A stretch of 64,000 bases of DNA from Streptomyces sp. NRRL F-6492. Lineage in GTDB: Bacteria; Actinomycetota; Actinomycetes; Streptomycetales; Streptomycetaceae. Location: the NCBI RefSeq assembly GCF_001280125.1, contig NZ_LGEG01000220.1, positions 1-64,000 on the forward strand, given 5' to 3'. Below are positions 42,893-50,693 of this stretch, piece after piece. The first letter of the stretch is position 1. The number at the start of each line of letters is the position of its first letter. A program made the position numbers and the translations under genes. Under the pieces are notes generated by a model. That model had not been told where the DNA came from. It worked only from the letters and a program-made list of their open reading frames with translations, and did no database searches.

Positions 42893-43897
42893 TCAGAGCC
42901 GGAAACCGGCGGGGAACGGGTCGTCGGGGTCGAGGAAGTACTGCGCCGTGCCGGTGATCCAGGCCCGGCCGGTGACGGTCGGGACGACGGCGGGCCGTCC
43001 GCCCACGGTGGTCTCGCGGGTGATCCGGCCGGTGAACTCGGTGCCGATGAAGGACTCGTTGACGAAGTCGGCGCCCGGGGCGAGCAGCCCCCGGGCGTGC
43101 AGCTGGGCCATGCGGGCGCTGGTGCCGGTGCCGCACGGGGAGCGGTCGAACCAGCCGGGGTGGATGGCCATGGCGTGGCGCGAGCGGGTCGCGTCGGAGC
43201 CGGGCGCGGCCAGGTAGACGTGCTTGACCCCGGCGATGGCGGGGTTCTCCGGGTGGACGGGCCGGTCGGGTCCGGCGTTCACCGCGGCCATGACGGCGAG
43301 TCCGGCGGCGAGGAGTTCGTCCTTGTGGGCGCGGTCGAAGGGCAGCCCCAGGGCGTCGAGGTCGACGAAGGCGTAGAAGTTGCCGCCGTAGGCGAGGTCG
43401 TAGGTGACGGTGCCGTACCCGGGCACGTCCGCCTTGAGGTCGAGACCGACGCAGTACGAGGGCACGTTGGTGAGGGTGACCGCCTTCGCCGCGCCGTCCT
43501 CCACCCGTACGTCGACGCTCACGAGCCCCGCCGGGGTGTCGAGGCGGACGGTGGTGACCGGTTCGACGACCGGCACCATGCCCGTCTCGACGAGGACGGT
43601 GGCGACCCCGATGGTGCCGTGGCCGCACATCGGAAGGAGGCCGGACACCTCGATGTAGAGGACGCCGTAGTCGGCGTCGGGGCGGGTGGGCGGCTGGAGG
43701 ATCGCGCCGCTCATCGCCGCGTGGCCGCGCGGTTCGTACATGAGGAGGGTGCGGACGTGGTCGAGGTGCTCGGCGAAGTGGAGCCGCCGCTCGGCCATCG
43801 TGGCGCCGGGGATCACCCCGAGGCCGCCGGTGATCACCCGGGTGGGCATGCCTTCGGTGTGGGAGTCCACCGCGTGGTAGACGTGGCGGGTGCGCAT
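42893..43897 (-). CDS. 4-hydroxyproline 2-epimerase (proline racemase family)
   Basis: 334 aa from ATG 43897 (AGAAGGGG upstream). It converts trans-4-hydroxy-L-proline to cis-4-hydroxy-D-proline. VDSHTEGMPTRVITGGLGVIPG is the family start; both catalytic cysteines are present, Cys91 in LPMCGHGTIG and Cys255 in SPCGTGTSARMAQLHARG, which distinguishes an epimerase from the Thr/Cys dehydratases. Cytosolic first step of the pathway. 53 nt after the deaminase gene on the same strand. Confidence 0.9.
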   Translation of the reverse strand: MRTRHVYHAVDSHTEGMPTRVITGGLGVIPGATMAERRLHFAEHLDHVRTLLMYEPRGHAAMSGAILQPPTRPDADYGVLYIEVSGLLPMCGHGTIGVATVLVETGMVPVVEPVTTVRLDTPAGLVSVDVRVEDGAAKAVTLTNVPSYCVGLDLKADVPGYGTVTYDLAYGGNFYAFVDLDALGLPFDRAHKDELLAAGLAVMAAVNAGPDRPVHPENPAIAGVKHVYLAAPGSDATRSRHAMAIHPGWFDRSPCGTGTSARMAQLHARGLLAPGADFVNESFIGTEFTGRITRETTVGGRPAVVPTVTGRAWITGTAQYFLDPDDPFPAGFRL

Positions 43898-43950
43898 GGG
43901 TCCCCTTCTGTCGGTGTCGTGAGGACGGACGGACGGGCGGTCGTACGGGG

Positions 43951-44865
43951 TTACGCGTGGCCCTCCGCGAGGACCTTCTCCGTGGCGGCCCGCACGGCGG
44001 CCTCCTGCTCGGGCGCGAGCGGGAGCCGGGGCGGCCGGGTGATGCCGCCGTGGTGTCCCGCGAGGTCCATGGAGAGCTTGATCGCCTGGACGAACTCGGT
44101 CTTCGAGTCCCAGCGCAGGAGCGGGTGGAGGGACCGGTAGAGCGGGAGGGCGGTGTCGAGGTCCCCGGCGACGGCGGCCCGGTAGAGGGCGGCGCAGGTG
44201 CGCGGGAGGGCGTTGGGGTAGCCGGCGATCCAGCCGACCGCGCCGGCGAGGGCGAGTTCGAGGAGGACGTCGTCGGCGCCGACGAGCAGGTCGAGGCCGG
44301 GGGCGAGTTCGGCGATCTCGTAGGCGCGGCGGACGTCCCCGCTGAACTCCTTGACGGCGACGACGCTGCCGTCGGCGTGCAGCCGGGCGAGGAGGGCGGG
44401 GGTGAGGTCGACCTTGGTGTCGAGGGGGTTGTTGTAGGCGACGACGGGCAGGCCGACGGCGGCGACGGCGGCGAAGTGGTCGCGCACGGCCGCCTCGTCG
44501 GCCCGGTAGGCGTTGGGCGGCAGGAGCAGGACGGAGCCGGCGCCGGCCTCGGCGGCCTGTTCGGCCCAGCGGCGGGCCTCGGCGCCGCCGTACGCGGAGA
44601 CGCCCGGCATGACGCGGGCCCCGTCCCCGGCCGCCTCGACGGCGGTGCGCACGACGCGGGCGCGCTCGTCGTCGGTGAGCGTCTGGTACTCGCCGAGGGA
44701 GCCGTTGGGGACGACTCCGTCGCAGCCCTCGGCGATCAGCCGGGTCACGTGCCGCGCGTAGGCGTCGTGGTCGACGGAGCCGTCGGCGCGCAGGGGGAGG
44801 GCGGTGGCGACCATGATCCCGCGCCAGGGGCGGTCGCGGTGCACGGGGGCTTGCTCGTGGACCAT
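43951..44865 (-). CDS. DapA-family 1-pyrroline-4-hydroxy-2-carboxylate deaminase
   Basis: 304 aa from ATG 44865, preceded by AGGGAG; a longer frame starts at 44919 but overlaps the promoter. The class I aldolase barrel is clear: ATALPLRADGSVDHDAYARH, VVPNGSLGEYQTLTDDER, VVAYNNP (Tyr144) and VVAVKEFSGD (Schiff-base Lys172). DapA-family members in hydroxyproline clusters dehydrate and deaminate the pyrroline intermediate to 2-oxoglutarate semialdehyde. Context makes this more likely than dihydrodipicolinate synthase. The final semialdehyde dehydrogenase gene is not in the window. Confidence 0.85.
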   Translation of the reverse strand: MVHEQAPVHRDRPWRGIMVATALPLRADGSVDHDAYARHVTRLIAEGCDGVVPNGSLGEYQTLTDDERARVVRTAVEAAGDGARVMPGVSAYGGAEARRWAEQAAEAGAGSVLLLPPNAYRADEAAVRDHFAAVAAVGLPVVAYNNPLDTKVDLTPALLARLHADGSVVAVKEFSGDVRRAYEIAELAPGLDLLVGADDVLLELALAGAVGWIAGYPNALPRTCAALYRAAVAGDLDTALPLYRSLHPLLRWDSKTEFVQAIKLSMDLAGHHGGITRPPRLPLAPEQEAAVRAATEKVLAEGHA

Positions 44866-44888
44866 GAAAGGACTCCCTTGTGTGGTGT

Positions 44889-44921
44889 GTGACATTTTAC
44901 TGACGAACCCATAGGCCACAA
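44889..44921 (-). promoter_or_regulatory. Deaminase promoter with GTAAAATGTCAC operator
   Basis: Minus strand: TTGTGG (44921-44916), 16 nt, TAAAAT (44899-44894). GTAAAATGTCAC (44900-44889) overlaps the -10 and matches the gntR site at 11 of 12 positions. Confidence 0.6.
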
Positions 44922-44953
44922 GATGCCGACGGGCGGCTGCTTCTGACGGTAGA

Positions 44954-46453
44954 TCAGTTCTCGGTACGGTCCCGTTCCGGGAGTTCCGCCAGGTGCCGGA
45001 GCGGTACGGGGCAGGAGAGCGGGCGCCGGTCCGGGACCGCCCCTCCCCCGGGGGCGTGCCCGGCGAGGGCCGCCACGGCGGGGCCGCACATGCGGCCCTG
45101 GCACCAGCCCATGCCGGCGCGGGTGAACAGCTTGACCGTGCGGGCGTCCCGCGCGCCCAGGACGTCGACGGCCTCCGTCACGCGGGCGGCCGGCACCTCC
45201 TCGCAGCGGCAGACCTCGGTGTCCGGCCGCAGCCATCCGGTCCAGCCGGGACCGGGCCGGTGCACGGCGCCCATCGCCCCGGCGAACGCGCGCAGCCGGT
45301 CGCGGCGGCGCCGGAGCGCGGCCTCGCAGGGCTCCGGCGCCCGGCCGCCGAGGAGGGTGCGGGCGACCGACATAGCCGCCAACTCGCCTTCCACTACCGC
45401 GAGTCGGGCGCCGCCGATGCCGCCCGTCTCCCCGGCGGCCCAGACGCCGGGGACCGAGGTCGACTGTTCGGCGTCGAGGGCGAGGGCGGCCGTCCCGTCG
45501 GCGGCCGTGCGCGTCGCGCAGCCGAGGGCCGTGGCGAGTTCCAGCTGCGGTACGAGGCCGTGGCCGACGGCGAGCGCGTCGCACGGGATCCGGCGGCCGG
45601 TGCCCGGCAGAGGGCGCCAGTCGGACCCGAGCCGCGCCACGGTCACCGCCTCGACGCACGCGGAGCCGTGGGCCTCGACGACCGCGTGACGGGCCAGGAG
45701 TCTGGTGCCGTACCGCAGCAACGCGCCTCCGTGCAGGGCCCCTTCGGCGAGTTTGCCGGGGGTGCGGAGAAGCGCCGGAAGGAAACCGGAGTAGCCGAGG
45801 TACGCACCGGCCTCGACGACGGCGGGGACACGGGCGCCCGCCGCCGCGAGGGAGCCCGCGACGGCCAGGAGCAGGGGGCCGCTGCCGGCCACGACGACCC
45901 GGCGGCCGGGCAGGACGAGCCCGCTCTTGAGCATCGCCTGGGCTCCCCCGGCGCCCACCACGCCCGGCAGCGTCCAGCCGGGGAAGGGAAGTTGGCGCTC
46001 GTGGGAGCCGGTGGCCAGGAGCACCGCCCGGGCCCGGACGGTCGCGGCGGCGTCGCCGTCGTCACCGACGGCCACGGCGTGCAGCCTCCAGCCGGGGCCC
46101 TCGGGCACCACCGTCCAGACGTGGTGTCCGGACAGGTGGGCGACCCGGCCCGCCCGGACGAAGCCGTCCAGGGCCGCCGTGCGGCGGGTGAACTCCCGCC
46201 AGCCGTGGTGGAGCGCCCCCGGCCGCCGTGCGCCGAGGCCGGGCGCGGGGTGCCGGTGGTACTGGCCGCCGGGCCGCTCCCCCGCGTCGACGAGCACCAC
46301 CCGGAGCCCGCGCCGGGCCGCCTCCACGGCGGCGGCGAGCCCGGCGGGCCCGGCACCGACGACGGCGAGGTCGAACGGCTCGGACGACTCCGGCGGCTCC
46401 GGCGGCTCGGGCGGCTCGACCGACTCGAACGGTTCAGACGGCGAGTCCGGCAC
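44954..46453 (-). CDS. D-hydroxyproline dehydrogenase, FAD/NAD(P)-binding subunit with BFD-like iron-sulfur domain
   Basis: 499 aa. A Pro/Glu/Ser-rich leader precedes LAVVGAGPAGLAAAVEAARR (FAD fold) and a second dinucleotide fold VVVAGSGPLLLAVAGSLAAA; GVWAAGETGGIGGARLAV is the FAD end motif. The C-terminus has a BFD-like [2Fe-2S] domain with CRCEEVP and CQGRMCGPA cysteines. It resembles the alpha subunit of octopine/nopaline-oxidase-like and D-hydroxyproline dehydrogenase complexes. Overlaps the small iron-sulfur gene by 20 nt. With its two partners it oxidises cis-4-hydroxy-D-proline to the pyrroline. Confidence 0.88.
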   Translation of the reverse strand: MPDSPSEPFESVEPPEPPEPPESSEPFDLAVVGAGPAGLAAAVEAARRGLRVVLVDAGERPGGQYHRHPAPGLGARRPGALHHGWREFTRRTAALDGFVRAGRVAHLSGHHVWTVVPEGPGWRLHAVAVGDDGDAAATVRARAVLLATGSHERQLPFPGWTLPGVVGAGGAQAMLKSGLVLPGRRVVVAGSGPLLLAVAGSLAAAGARVPAVVEAGAYLGYSGFLPALLRTPGKLAEGALHGGALLRYGTRLLARHAVVEAHGSACVEAVTVARLGSDWRPLPGTGRRIPCDALAVGHGLVPQLELATALGCATRTAADGTAALALDAEQSTSVPGVWAAGETGGIGGARLAVVEGELAAMSVARTLLGGRAPEPCEAALRRRRDRLRAFAGAMGAVHRPGPGWTGWLRPDTEVCRCEEVPAARVTEAVDVLGARDARTVKLFTRAGMGWCQGRMCGPAVAALAGHAPGGGAVPDRRPLSCPVPLRHLAELPERDRTEN

Positions 46454-46754
46454 GGCCCGTCCCCTCCTGCGTCGTGACGGCGTCGCCGGGGCGGGCCGGA
46501 GTGAGGCAGGCGCGCCGGTTGGGGCGCCCGTTGACCGTGACGAGGCAGTCGAAGCAGCTGCCCATGCCGCAGAAGACCCCGCGCGGCGCCCCGGCGTTCC
46601 TCGTGGTGCGCCAGGTCAAGACGCCCGCGCTCCACAGGACGGCGGCGACGGACTGGCCGTCGAGCGCGGGGACCGGGCGGCCGTCGAACGTGACGGTGAA
46701 GGCGGCCTCGGCCCGGCCGCCGACCAGGGCGCGTGGGGTACGGCGTCGTCTCAT
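46434..46754 (-). CDS. D-hydroxyproline dehydrogenase, [2Fe-2S] ferredoxin-like subunit
   Basis: 106 aa from ATG 46754. A small ferredoxin-type domain: VTFDGRPVPALDGQSVAAVL, then GVFCGMGSCFDCLVTVNG and RRACLTP supply the four cysteines. It overlaps the FAD oxidase gene by 4 nt (ATGA) upstream and the large subunit by 20 nt downstream. It should wire electrons between the two flavoproteins of the complex. Confidence 0.88.
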   Translation of the reverse strand: MRRRRTPRALVGGRAEAAFTVTFDGRPVPALDGQSVAAVLWSAGVLTWRTTRNAGAPRGVFCGMGSCFDCLVTVNGRPNRRACLTPARPGDAVTTQEGTGRAGLAV

Positions 46755-47938
46755 GGGGTGCTCTCCCGTCGTCCGGGGCCAGAAGGGTGGTCGAAGCGTT
46801 CCGGCCGGAAGGACGCCGGGTCCGGGCCCTGCGCCGTCTCCCCCGGCTCCCCCGTGAGCGCGGCGGCGATCAGGAGCGCCGTGGCCGGGGCGAGGCCGAT
46901 GCCCGCGCCCTCGTGGCCGCAGGCGTGCAGCAGCCCGGGGACGCGCGGGTCGGGCCCGATCGCCGGGAGGTGGTCCGGCAGATAGGGGCGGAAGCCGTGG
47001 TAGGCGCGCAGCACCCGCACGTCCGCGAGGACGGGGAAGAGCGCGGCGGCCTGGGCGGCGAGCCGGCGCAGGGCCTCGGTGGACGGCGAGCGGTCGAAGC
47101 CGACGCGCTCGCGGGTGGCGCCGATGAGCACGGGCCCGGCGGGGGTGCCCTCGACGACGGCCGAGGACTGGAGCGCGGCCGAGCCGCTGGCCACGTCCGC
47201 GATGTAGTCGGCGGCGTACACCTTGTGCCGCACGACCCTGGGGAGGGGTTCGGTGACGAGGACGAAGCCGCGCCGGGGCCGTACCGGAAGCTCCGTGCCG
47301 GCGAGTGCGGCGACCGCGCCGCCCCAGGTCCCGGCCGCGTTGACGACGGCGGGGGCGGTGAGTTCGCGGCGGGCCGTGCGGACTCCGCGCACCGCCCCGG
47401 AGGGGGTGCGCAGGACGTGGGTGACCTCCTCGCCGAGGTGGACGGCGGCGCCGGAGGCGGCGAGGAGGCGGGCCGCCGCGCGGGCGGGCTGGACCTGGGA
47501 GTCCTGCGGGTAGTGGAAGCCGCCCGCGAGGCCGTCGGCGAGGTGGGGTTCGAGGGCGCGCAGCCCGTCGCCGGGGACCTCGGCGGCCTCGACGCCGGCC
47601 GCCCGCTGCCCCTCCGCGAAGGCGCGCAGGGCCTTGAGGGCGGTCGGGTCGGGCGCCACGACGAGGCCGCCCTTGGCCTCGTACTCGATGTCGGGCGGGA
47701 GCAGGGCGGAGAGGTCTCGCCAGAGGCGTACGGAGAGCAGGGCGAGGTCGAGTTCGGGTCCGGGTTCCTTGTCGGAGACGAGGAGGTTGCCCTCGCCCGC
47801 GCCGGTGGTGCCGCCCGCGACGGGGCCCCGGTCGACGACGGCGACGGAGAGTCCGGCGCGGCCGGCGAAGTAGGCGCAGGCGGCTCCGACGACGCCCGCG
47901 CCGATGATCACGGCGTCCGGGCTCTGGCTCTTGGACAC
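46751..47938 (-). CDS. D-hydroxyproline dehydrogenase, DAO-type FAD oxidoreductase subunit
   Basis: 395 aa from GTG 47938 (GGAAGG upstream). D-amino-acid-oxidase fold: DAVIIGAGVVGAACAYFAGR, GGTTGAGEGNLLVSD, VVNAAGTWGGAVAALAG, and YHGFRPYLPDHLPAIGPDP with GLLHACGHEGAGIGLAPATA. This is the catalytic subunit taking electrons from the D-imino acid. First gene of the cluster, and the motif GTACGGTGTCAC (47943-47954) lies just before its start. Confidence 0.88.
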   Translation of the reverse strand: MSKSQSPDAVIIGAGVVGAACAYFAGRAGLSVAVVDRGPVAGGTTGAGEGNLLVSDKEPGPELDLALLSVRLWRDLSALLPPDIEYEAKGGLVVAPDPTALKALRAFAEGQRAAGVEAAEVPGDGLRALEPHLADGLAGGFHYPQDSQVQPARAAARLLAASGAAVHLGEEVTHVLRTPSGAVRGVRTARRELTAPAVVNAAGTWGGAVAALAGTELPVRPRRGFVLVTEPLPRVVRHKVYAADYIADVASGSAALQSSAVVEGTPAGPVLIGATRERVGFDRSPSTEALRRLAAQAAALFPVLADVRVLRAYHGFRPYLPDHLPAIGPDPRVPGLLHACGHEGAGIGLAPATALLIAAALTGEPGETAQGPDPASFRPERFDHPSGPGRRESTP

Positions 47939-47942
47939 GGCG

Positions 47943-47954
47943 GTACGGTGTCAC
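47943..47954 (-). promoter_or_regulatory. Third copy of the candidate GntR operator
   Basis: GTACGGTGTCAC, 10 of 12 identical to the gntR site, 5 nt upstream of the dehydrogenase GTG. A hairpin GTTCCCC/GGGGAAC (47980-47997) precedes it. Confidence 0.45.
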
Positions 47955-48005
47955 CTTCCTTGGCGGAGGAACAGGGCGGGTTCCCCGGAGGGGGAACGGG
48001 GCGGG

Positions 48006-48057
48006 CCGGGGCCGGAGGGCGTCGGGGATCGCCCGACCGCGCGCCCTCCGGTCCCGG
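48006..48057 (-). terminator. Large cruciform terminator of the collagenase gene
   Basis: A 16-bp stem (48006-48021 with 48042-48057, one G-U) encloses an inner 5-bp stem TCGGG/CCCGA. It starts 11 nt after the stop at 48068. Confidence 0.75.
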
Positions 48058-48067
48058 TGCGCGCGGC

Positions 48068-50383
48068 TCAGCCGCGCAGGGGTCCCTCGCAGCTGTAGCC
48101 GGAGGTTCCCGCGCGTCCGCCGGTCCAGATGTCGACGGGACCGAAGGAGCAGTTCATGTCGGCCAGGTTGTTCGAGGCGGCGCCCGCCCGGTCGAGGAGG
48201 AAGTAGTCGACGGTCTCGGACATGTCCCGGAAGACCTGGTCCGTGCTGGCCGCGTTCGCGAGGTTGGCCGTGATCCGGCCGGTGCAGACGAAGCGGCGCC
48301 CGCCCGGCGCGCCGGTCTCGGCGCAGACGGGGGTGTTGGAGGTCGCGGCGGCGAAGGAGGCGGCGACGTCGGCGGCCCGGGAGTCGCGCAGCCGGTCGTT
48401 CGGCGTGAACGTGGTGACCGGCACGTACAGGCGGTCCACCTCGGGGATCCGGGCGTCCAGGAAGGAGTCGTAGCCGCGCTGGAGCGCCGTGTCGGAGCCG
48501 AGCCGCGCGCGCCAGGCGTCGTACGCGGACACGTCGTCGGCGCGCAGGTGTCGGTACATCTCGCGCAGCAGGGACGGCTTCTCGGTCCAGAGGTACTCGA
48601 AGAAGGTGCCGGCGTAGGAGTAGAAGCGGAATCCGTCGCCGTCGTACGTGGCGTTGAGGATCTGGCGCACCGTCATGCGCGGTCCTCCGCCCGCCGTGTC
48701 GGAGATGACGCCGCGCACGAGCGACTTGCGGACGGCGACGCCGTCGTCACGGGTGGCGCCGGCGAAGAACTCGGCCGTGCCCTCGTCCATGGCGGTGGTG
48801 CGGTCGTTCTGGTACCAGGGGCCCTCGCCGAAGAAGCCCGGCACCGCGAACCGGCCGTTCAGGTAGTGCGTGTACTCGTGCCGGAAGAGCTCTTCGAGGG
48901 TGAGCGTGGAGTCCTGCGGGACGCGCCGCTCGTAGGTGTAGAAGGTGGCGCCGCGCTCGATGTAGATGCCGCCGTTGTTCGTGTCCATCCCGGTCAGGAT
49001 GGGGTGGTACTGCTCGTAGTCGGCGCGCGAGGCGTACAGGACGATGTTCAGGGTGGTGTTGGGGTCGCCGGCCAGGGGCTCCTGGGTGCCGAGGACCCGG
49101 TGGAAGTGCGCCTTGACCCGCTTGCTCGCGTGGTAGAGCGTGTCGACGGTCGCGCGCGGGAGACCGGTGCGGACCTTGAGGGCGCCGTTGTCGTACGTGT
49201 AGGTGTACGGGAAGATCCGGCGCTCGATGTCCGCCTTGCACACCCCGTAGGGGGCGCAGGCGTCGTAGAAGTTGAGCCAGGAGACGAGCGAGGCCCACGG
49301 CGCGCTCGCGGTGCCGAAGGTGGTCTCGACCGGGCCGAGGAGGGCGCCGAGGTCGGCGACGACTCCTTGGCGCAGGCCGTTGATCTGGCCGAAGCGGCCG
49401 TACTCGCTCAGCGCGTCGCGGGCGACCCAGGCGTTGGCGGTCCCCTTCAGGTGCCCGTGGCCGGAGAAGGCCTTGAAGGCGGCGCGGTACGCGGGGTCGG
49501 CGGCGGCCGCCGCGTGGAAGGCGGCGTCCTGGTTGCCCGGGTAGACGCCGAGGTAGTTGACGGAGAGCCCGGCGAGCGCGGCGTTCGCCCAGGCCGGGTC
49601 GAGCCGGGTCGCGGTGCGGTCGGCGCCCATGGTCGCCAGGACCTTGCGTATCAGGGGCAGTTGGTGCTGGCGCAGGCCCGGGGCGCTGGCCGCGTAGAGG
49701 GCTTCGCGGAGGGTGGCGGCGTTGGCCGGGGTGGCGTCGAAGGTGCGGACGGCCGTGCCGAAGTCGCCGACGGCGCGGCGCACGGCGTCGACGGTCGGAG
49801 CGTCGGTGGTGTCGATCTCGTCGCGCGAGAAGTCGTGGTAGGCCACCGCGTGGAGGTAGGTGAACAGCTCCTCCAGGTGGGAGGAGTTGCGTCCGTCGTG
49901 GCTCGCGGCGAGCGAGGAGGCGCGCCGGGCGACGGCCTGGACGTGGGCGTCGGACATGACCGGGGCGAGCCGGGCGTCCCAGGTCCAGACGAGGCCGCGC
50001 AGACAGCCGTCGGCGGTCACGGCGGGGTCGGCGAGGAAGTCGGCGAACCGCTCGGGGGCCAGGCCGGTGACCCCGTCGAGGGTGCAGGGCGCGGCGGCGG
50101 ACCGCCGTGCGGCCTCGCGCGGCGCGGTGACGGGGGCGGGCCCGGGGATCCGGCCGGCGACGGCGCCGCCCGGGGCGGGTGCGGGGGCGGCGGTGGCCGG
50201 GGGCGCGGTGGCGAGGCGGTCGACCTCGTCGTACGGGTGGGGCCGGGCCTCGGCGGCGGGCGCTCCGAGCGGCGAGGCTCCGCCGGTGGCCGCCTGACCG
50301 GCGGCCTGTCCGACCGGGACGAGCAGGCCGGCCGCCAGGACGGCGGCGAGCAGGGTGGTGCGCACGGATCTGTGCTGGGACAC
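48068..50383 (-). CDS. Secreted microbial collagenase, M9 family
   Basis: 771 aa from ATG 50383. Signal peptide (RTTLLAAVLAAGLLVPVGQAA, cleavage near residue 29), Pro/Ala linker, then the activator domain (LEELFTYLHAVAYHDFSR, NYLGVYPGNQDAAFHAAAA). The zinc peptidase domain holds HEYTHYLNGRF at 502-512 and the downstream Glu in MDEGTAEFFAG, the M9 arrangement. It cleaves collagen triple helix outside the cell. Immediately upstream of the hydroxyproline genes on the same strand, linking collagen breakdown to use of its main amino acid. Terminated by a strong cruciform, so it is a separate transcript. Confidence 0.9.
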   Translation of the reverse strand: MSQHRSVRTTLLAAVLAAGLLVPVGQAAGQAATGGASPLGAPAAEARPHPYDEVDRLATAPPATAAPAPAPGGAVAGRIPGPAPVTAPREAARRSAAAPCTLDGVTGLAPERFADFLADPAVTADGCLRGLVWTWDARLAPVMSDAHVQAVARRASSLAASHDGRNSSHLEELFTYLHAVAYHDFSRDEIDTTDAPTVDAVRRAVGDFGTAVRTFDATPANAATLREALYAASAPGLRQHQLPLIRKVLATMGADRTATRLDPAWANAALAGLSVNYLGVYPGNQDAAFHAAAAADPAYRAAFKAFSGHGHLKGTANAWVARDALSEYGRFGQINGLRQGVVADLGALLGPVETTFGTASAPWASLVSWLNFYDACAPYGVCKADIERRIFPYTYTYDNGALKVRTGLPRATVDTLYHASKRVKAHFHRVLGTQEPLAGDPNTTLNIVLYASRADYEQYHPILTGMDTNNGGIYIERGATFYTYERRVPQDSTLTLEELFRHEYTHYLNGRFAVPGFFGEGPWYQNDRTTAMDEGTAEFFAGATRDDGVAVRKSLVRGVISDTAGGGPRMTVRQILNATYDGDGFRFYSYAGTFFEYLWTEKPSLLREMYRHLRADDVSAYDAWRARLGSDTALQRGYDSFLDARIPEVDRLYVPVTTFTPNDRLRDSRAADVAASFAAATSNTPVCAETGAPGGRRFVCTGRITANLANAASTDQVFRDMSETVDYFLLDRAGAASNNLADMNCSFGPVDIWTGGRAGTSGYSCEGPLRG

Positions 50384-50425
50384 CAGAACTCCTGTGTCGG
50401 GAGGGGGATGTGGGGGTGGTTCCCA

Positions 50426-50456
50426 GTCAACTCGCCTTGCTGTGCGTCGAGTTGAC
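50426..50456 (-). promoter_or_regulatory. Leader inverted repeat of the collagenase gene
   Basis: GTCAACTCG (50426-50434) and CGAGTTGAC (50448-50456) pair perfectly around 13 nt, between promoter and ATG. Operator or mRNA hairpin. Confidence 0.5.
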
Positions 50457-50484
50457 GTCGCTTACAGCGGTTGGTGCGAGCAGT

Positions 50485-50513
50485 ACCATAGTAATGTGAA
50501 ATTGCACTGACAA
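50485..50513 (-). promoter_or_regulatory. Collagenase promoter
   Basis: Minus strand TTGTCA (50513-50508), 17-nt spacer, TATGGT (50490-50485). Leaves a leader of about 95 nt. Confidence 0.6.
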
Positions 50514-50600
50514 GGGGGTGGCGGGGTCGGGACGCGGAAAACACGGTGGGAGCGGGCCCGGGCGGGGGGGGCGGGCGAGACGCGTACGGGCCGGGGCCCG

Positions 50601-50635
50601 GCGTCCGGCGTCCGGCGTCCGGCGTCCGGCGTCCG
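50601..50635. repeat. Heptanucleotide tandem repeat GCGTCCG x5
   Basis: Five exact copies upstream of the permease gene. Confidence 0.85.
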
Positions 50636-50693
50636 GCGAGACTCGCCGGACCCCCGGGGCGGCCCCGTTCCCGCCGACCCGGATGATCGGCAC

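Larger units (their letters stand above)
50384..50693. other. 310-bp divergent region: collagenase promoter, leader hairpin and 7-bp repeats
   Basis: No gene is supported. It contains the collagenase promoter (50485-50513), an inverted repeat in its leader (50426-50456) and five copies of GCGTCCG (50601-50635) followed by a small hairpin before the permease gene. Confidence 0.6.

Noticed and set aside
43951..44865. Dihydrodipicolinate synthase (dapA) for lysine synthesis
   Set aside because: The fold and catalytic Lys fit, but the neighbours are all hydroxyproline enzymes and its promoter shares the cluster motif.
46733..50455. 1240-codon plus-strand frame over the oxidase and collagenase genes
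   Set aside because: Low-complexity Gly/Glu/Val translation; the minus strand encodes recognisable DAO and M9 proteins over the same bases.
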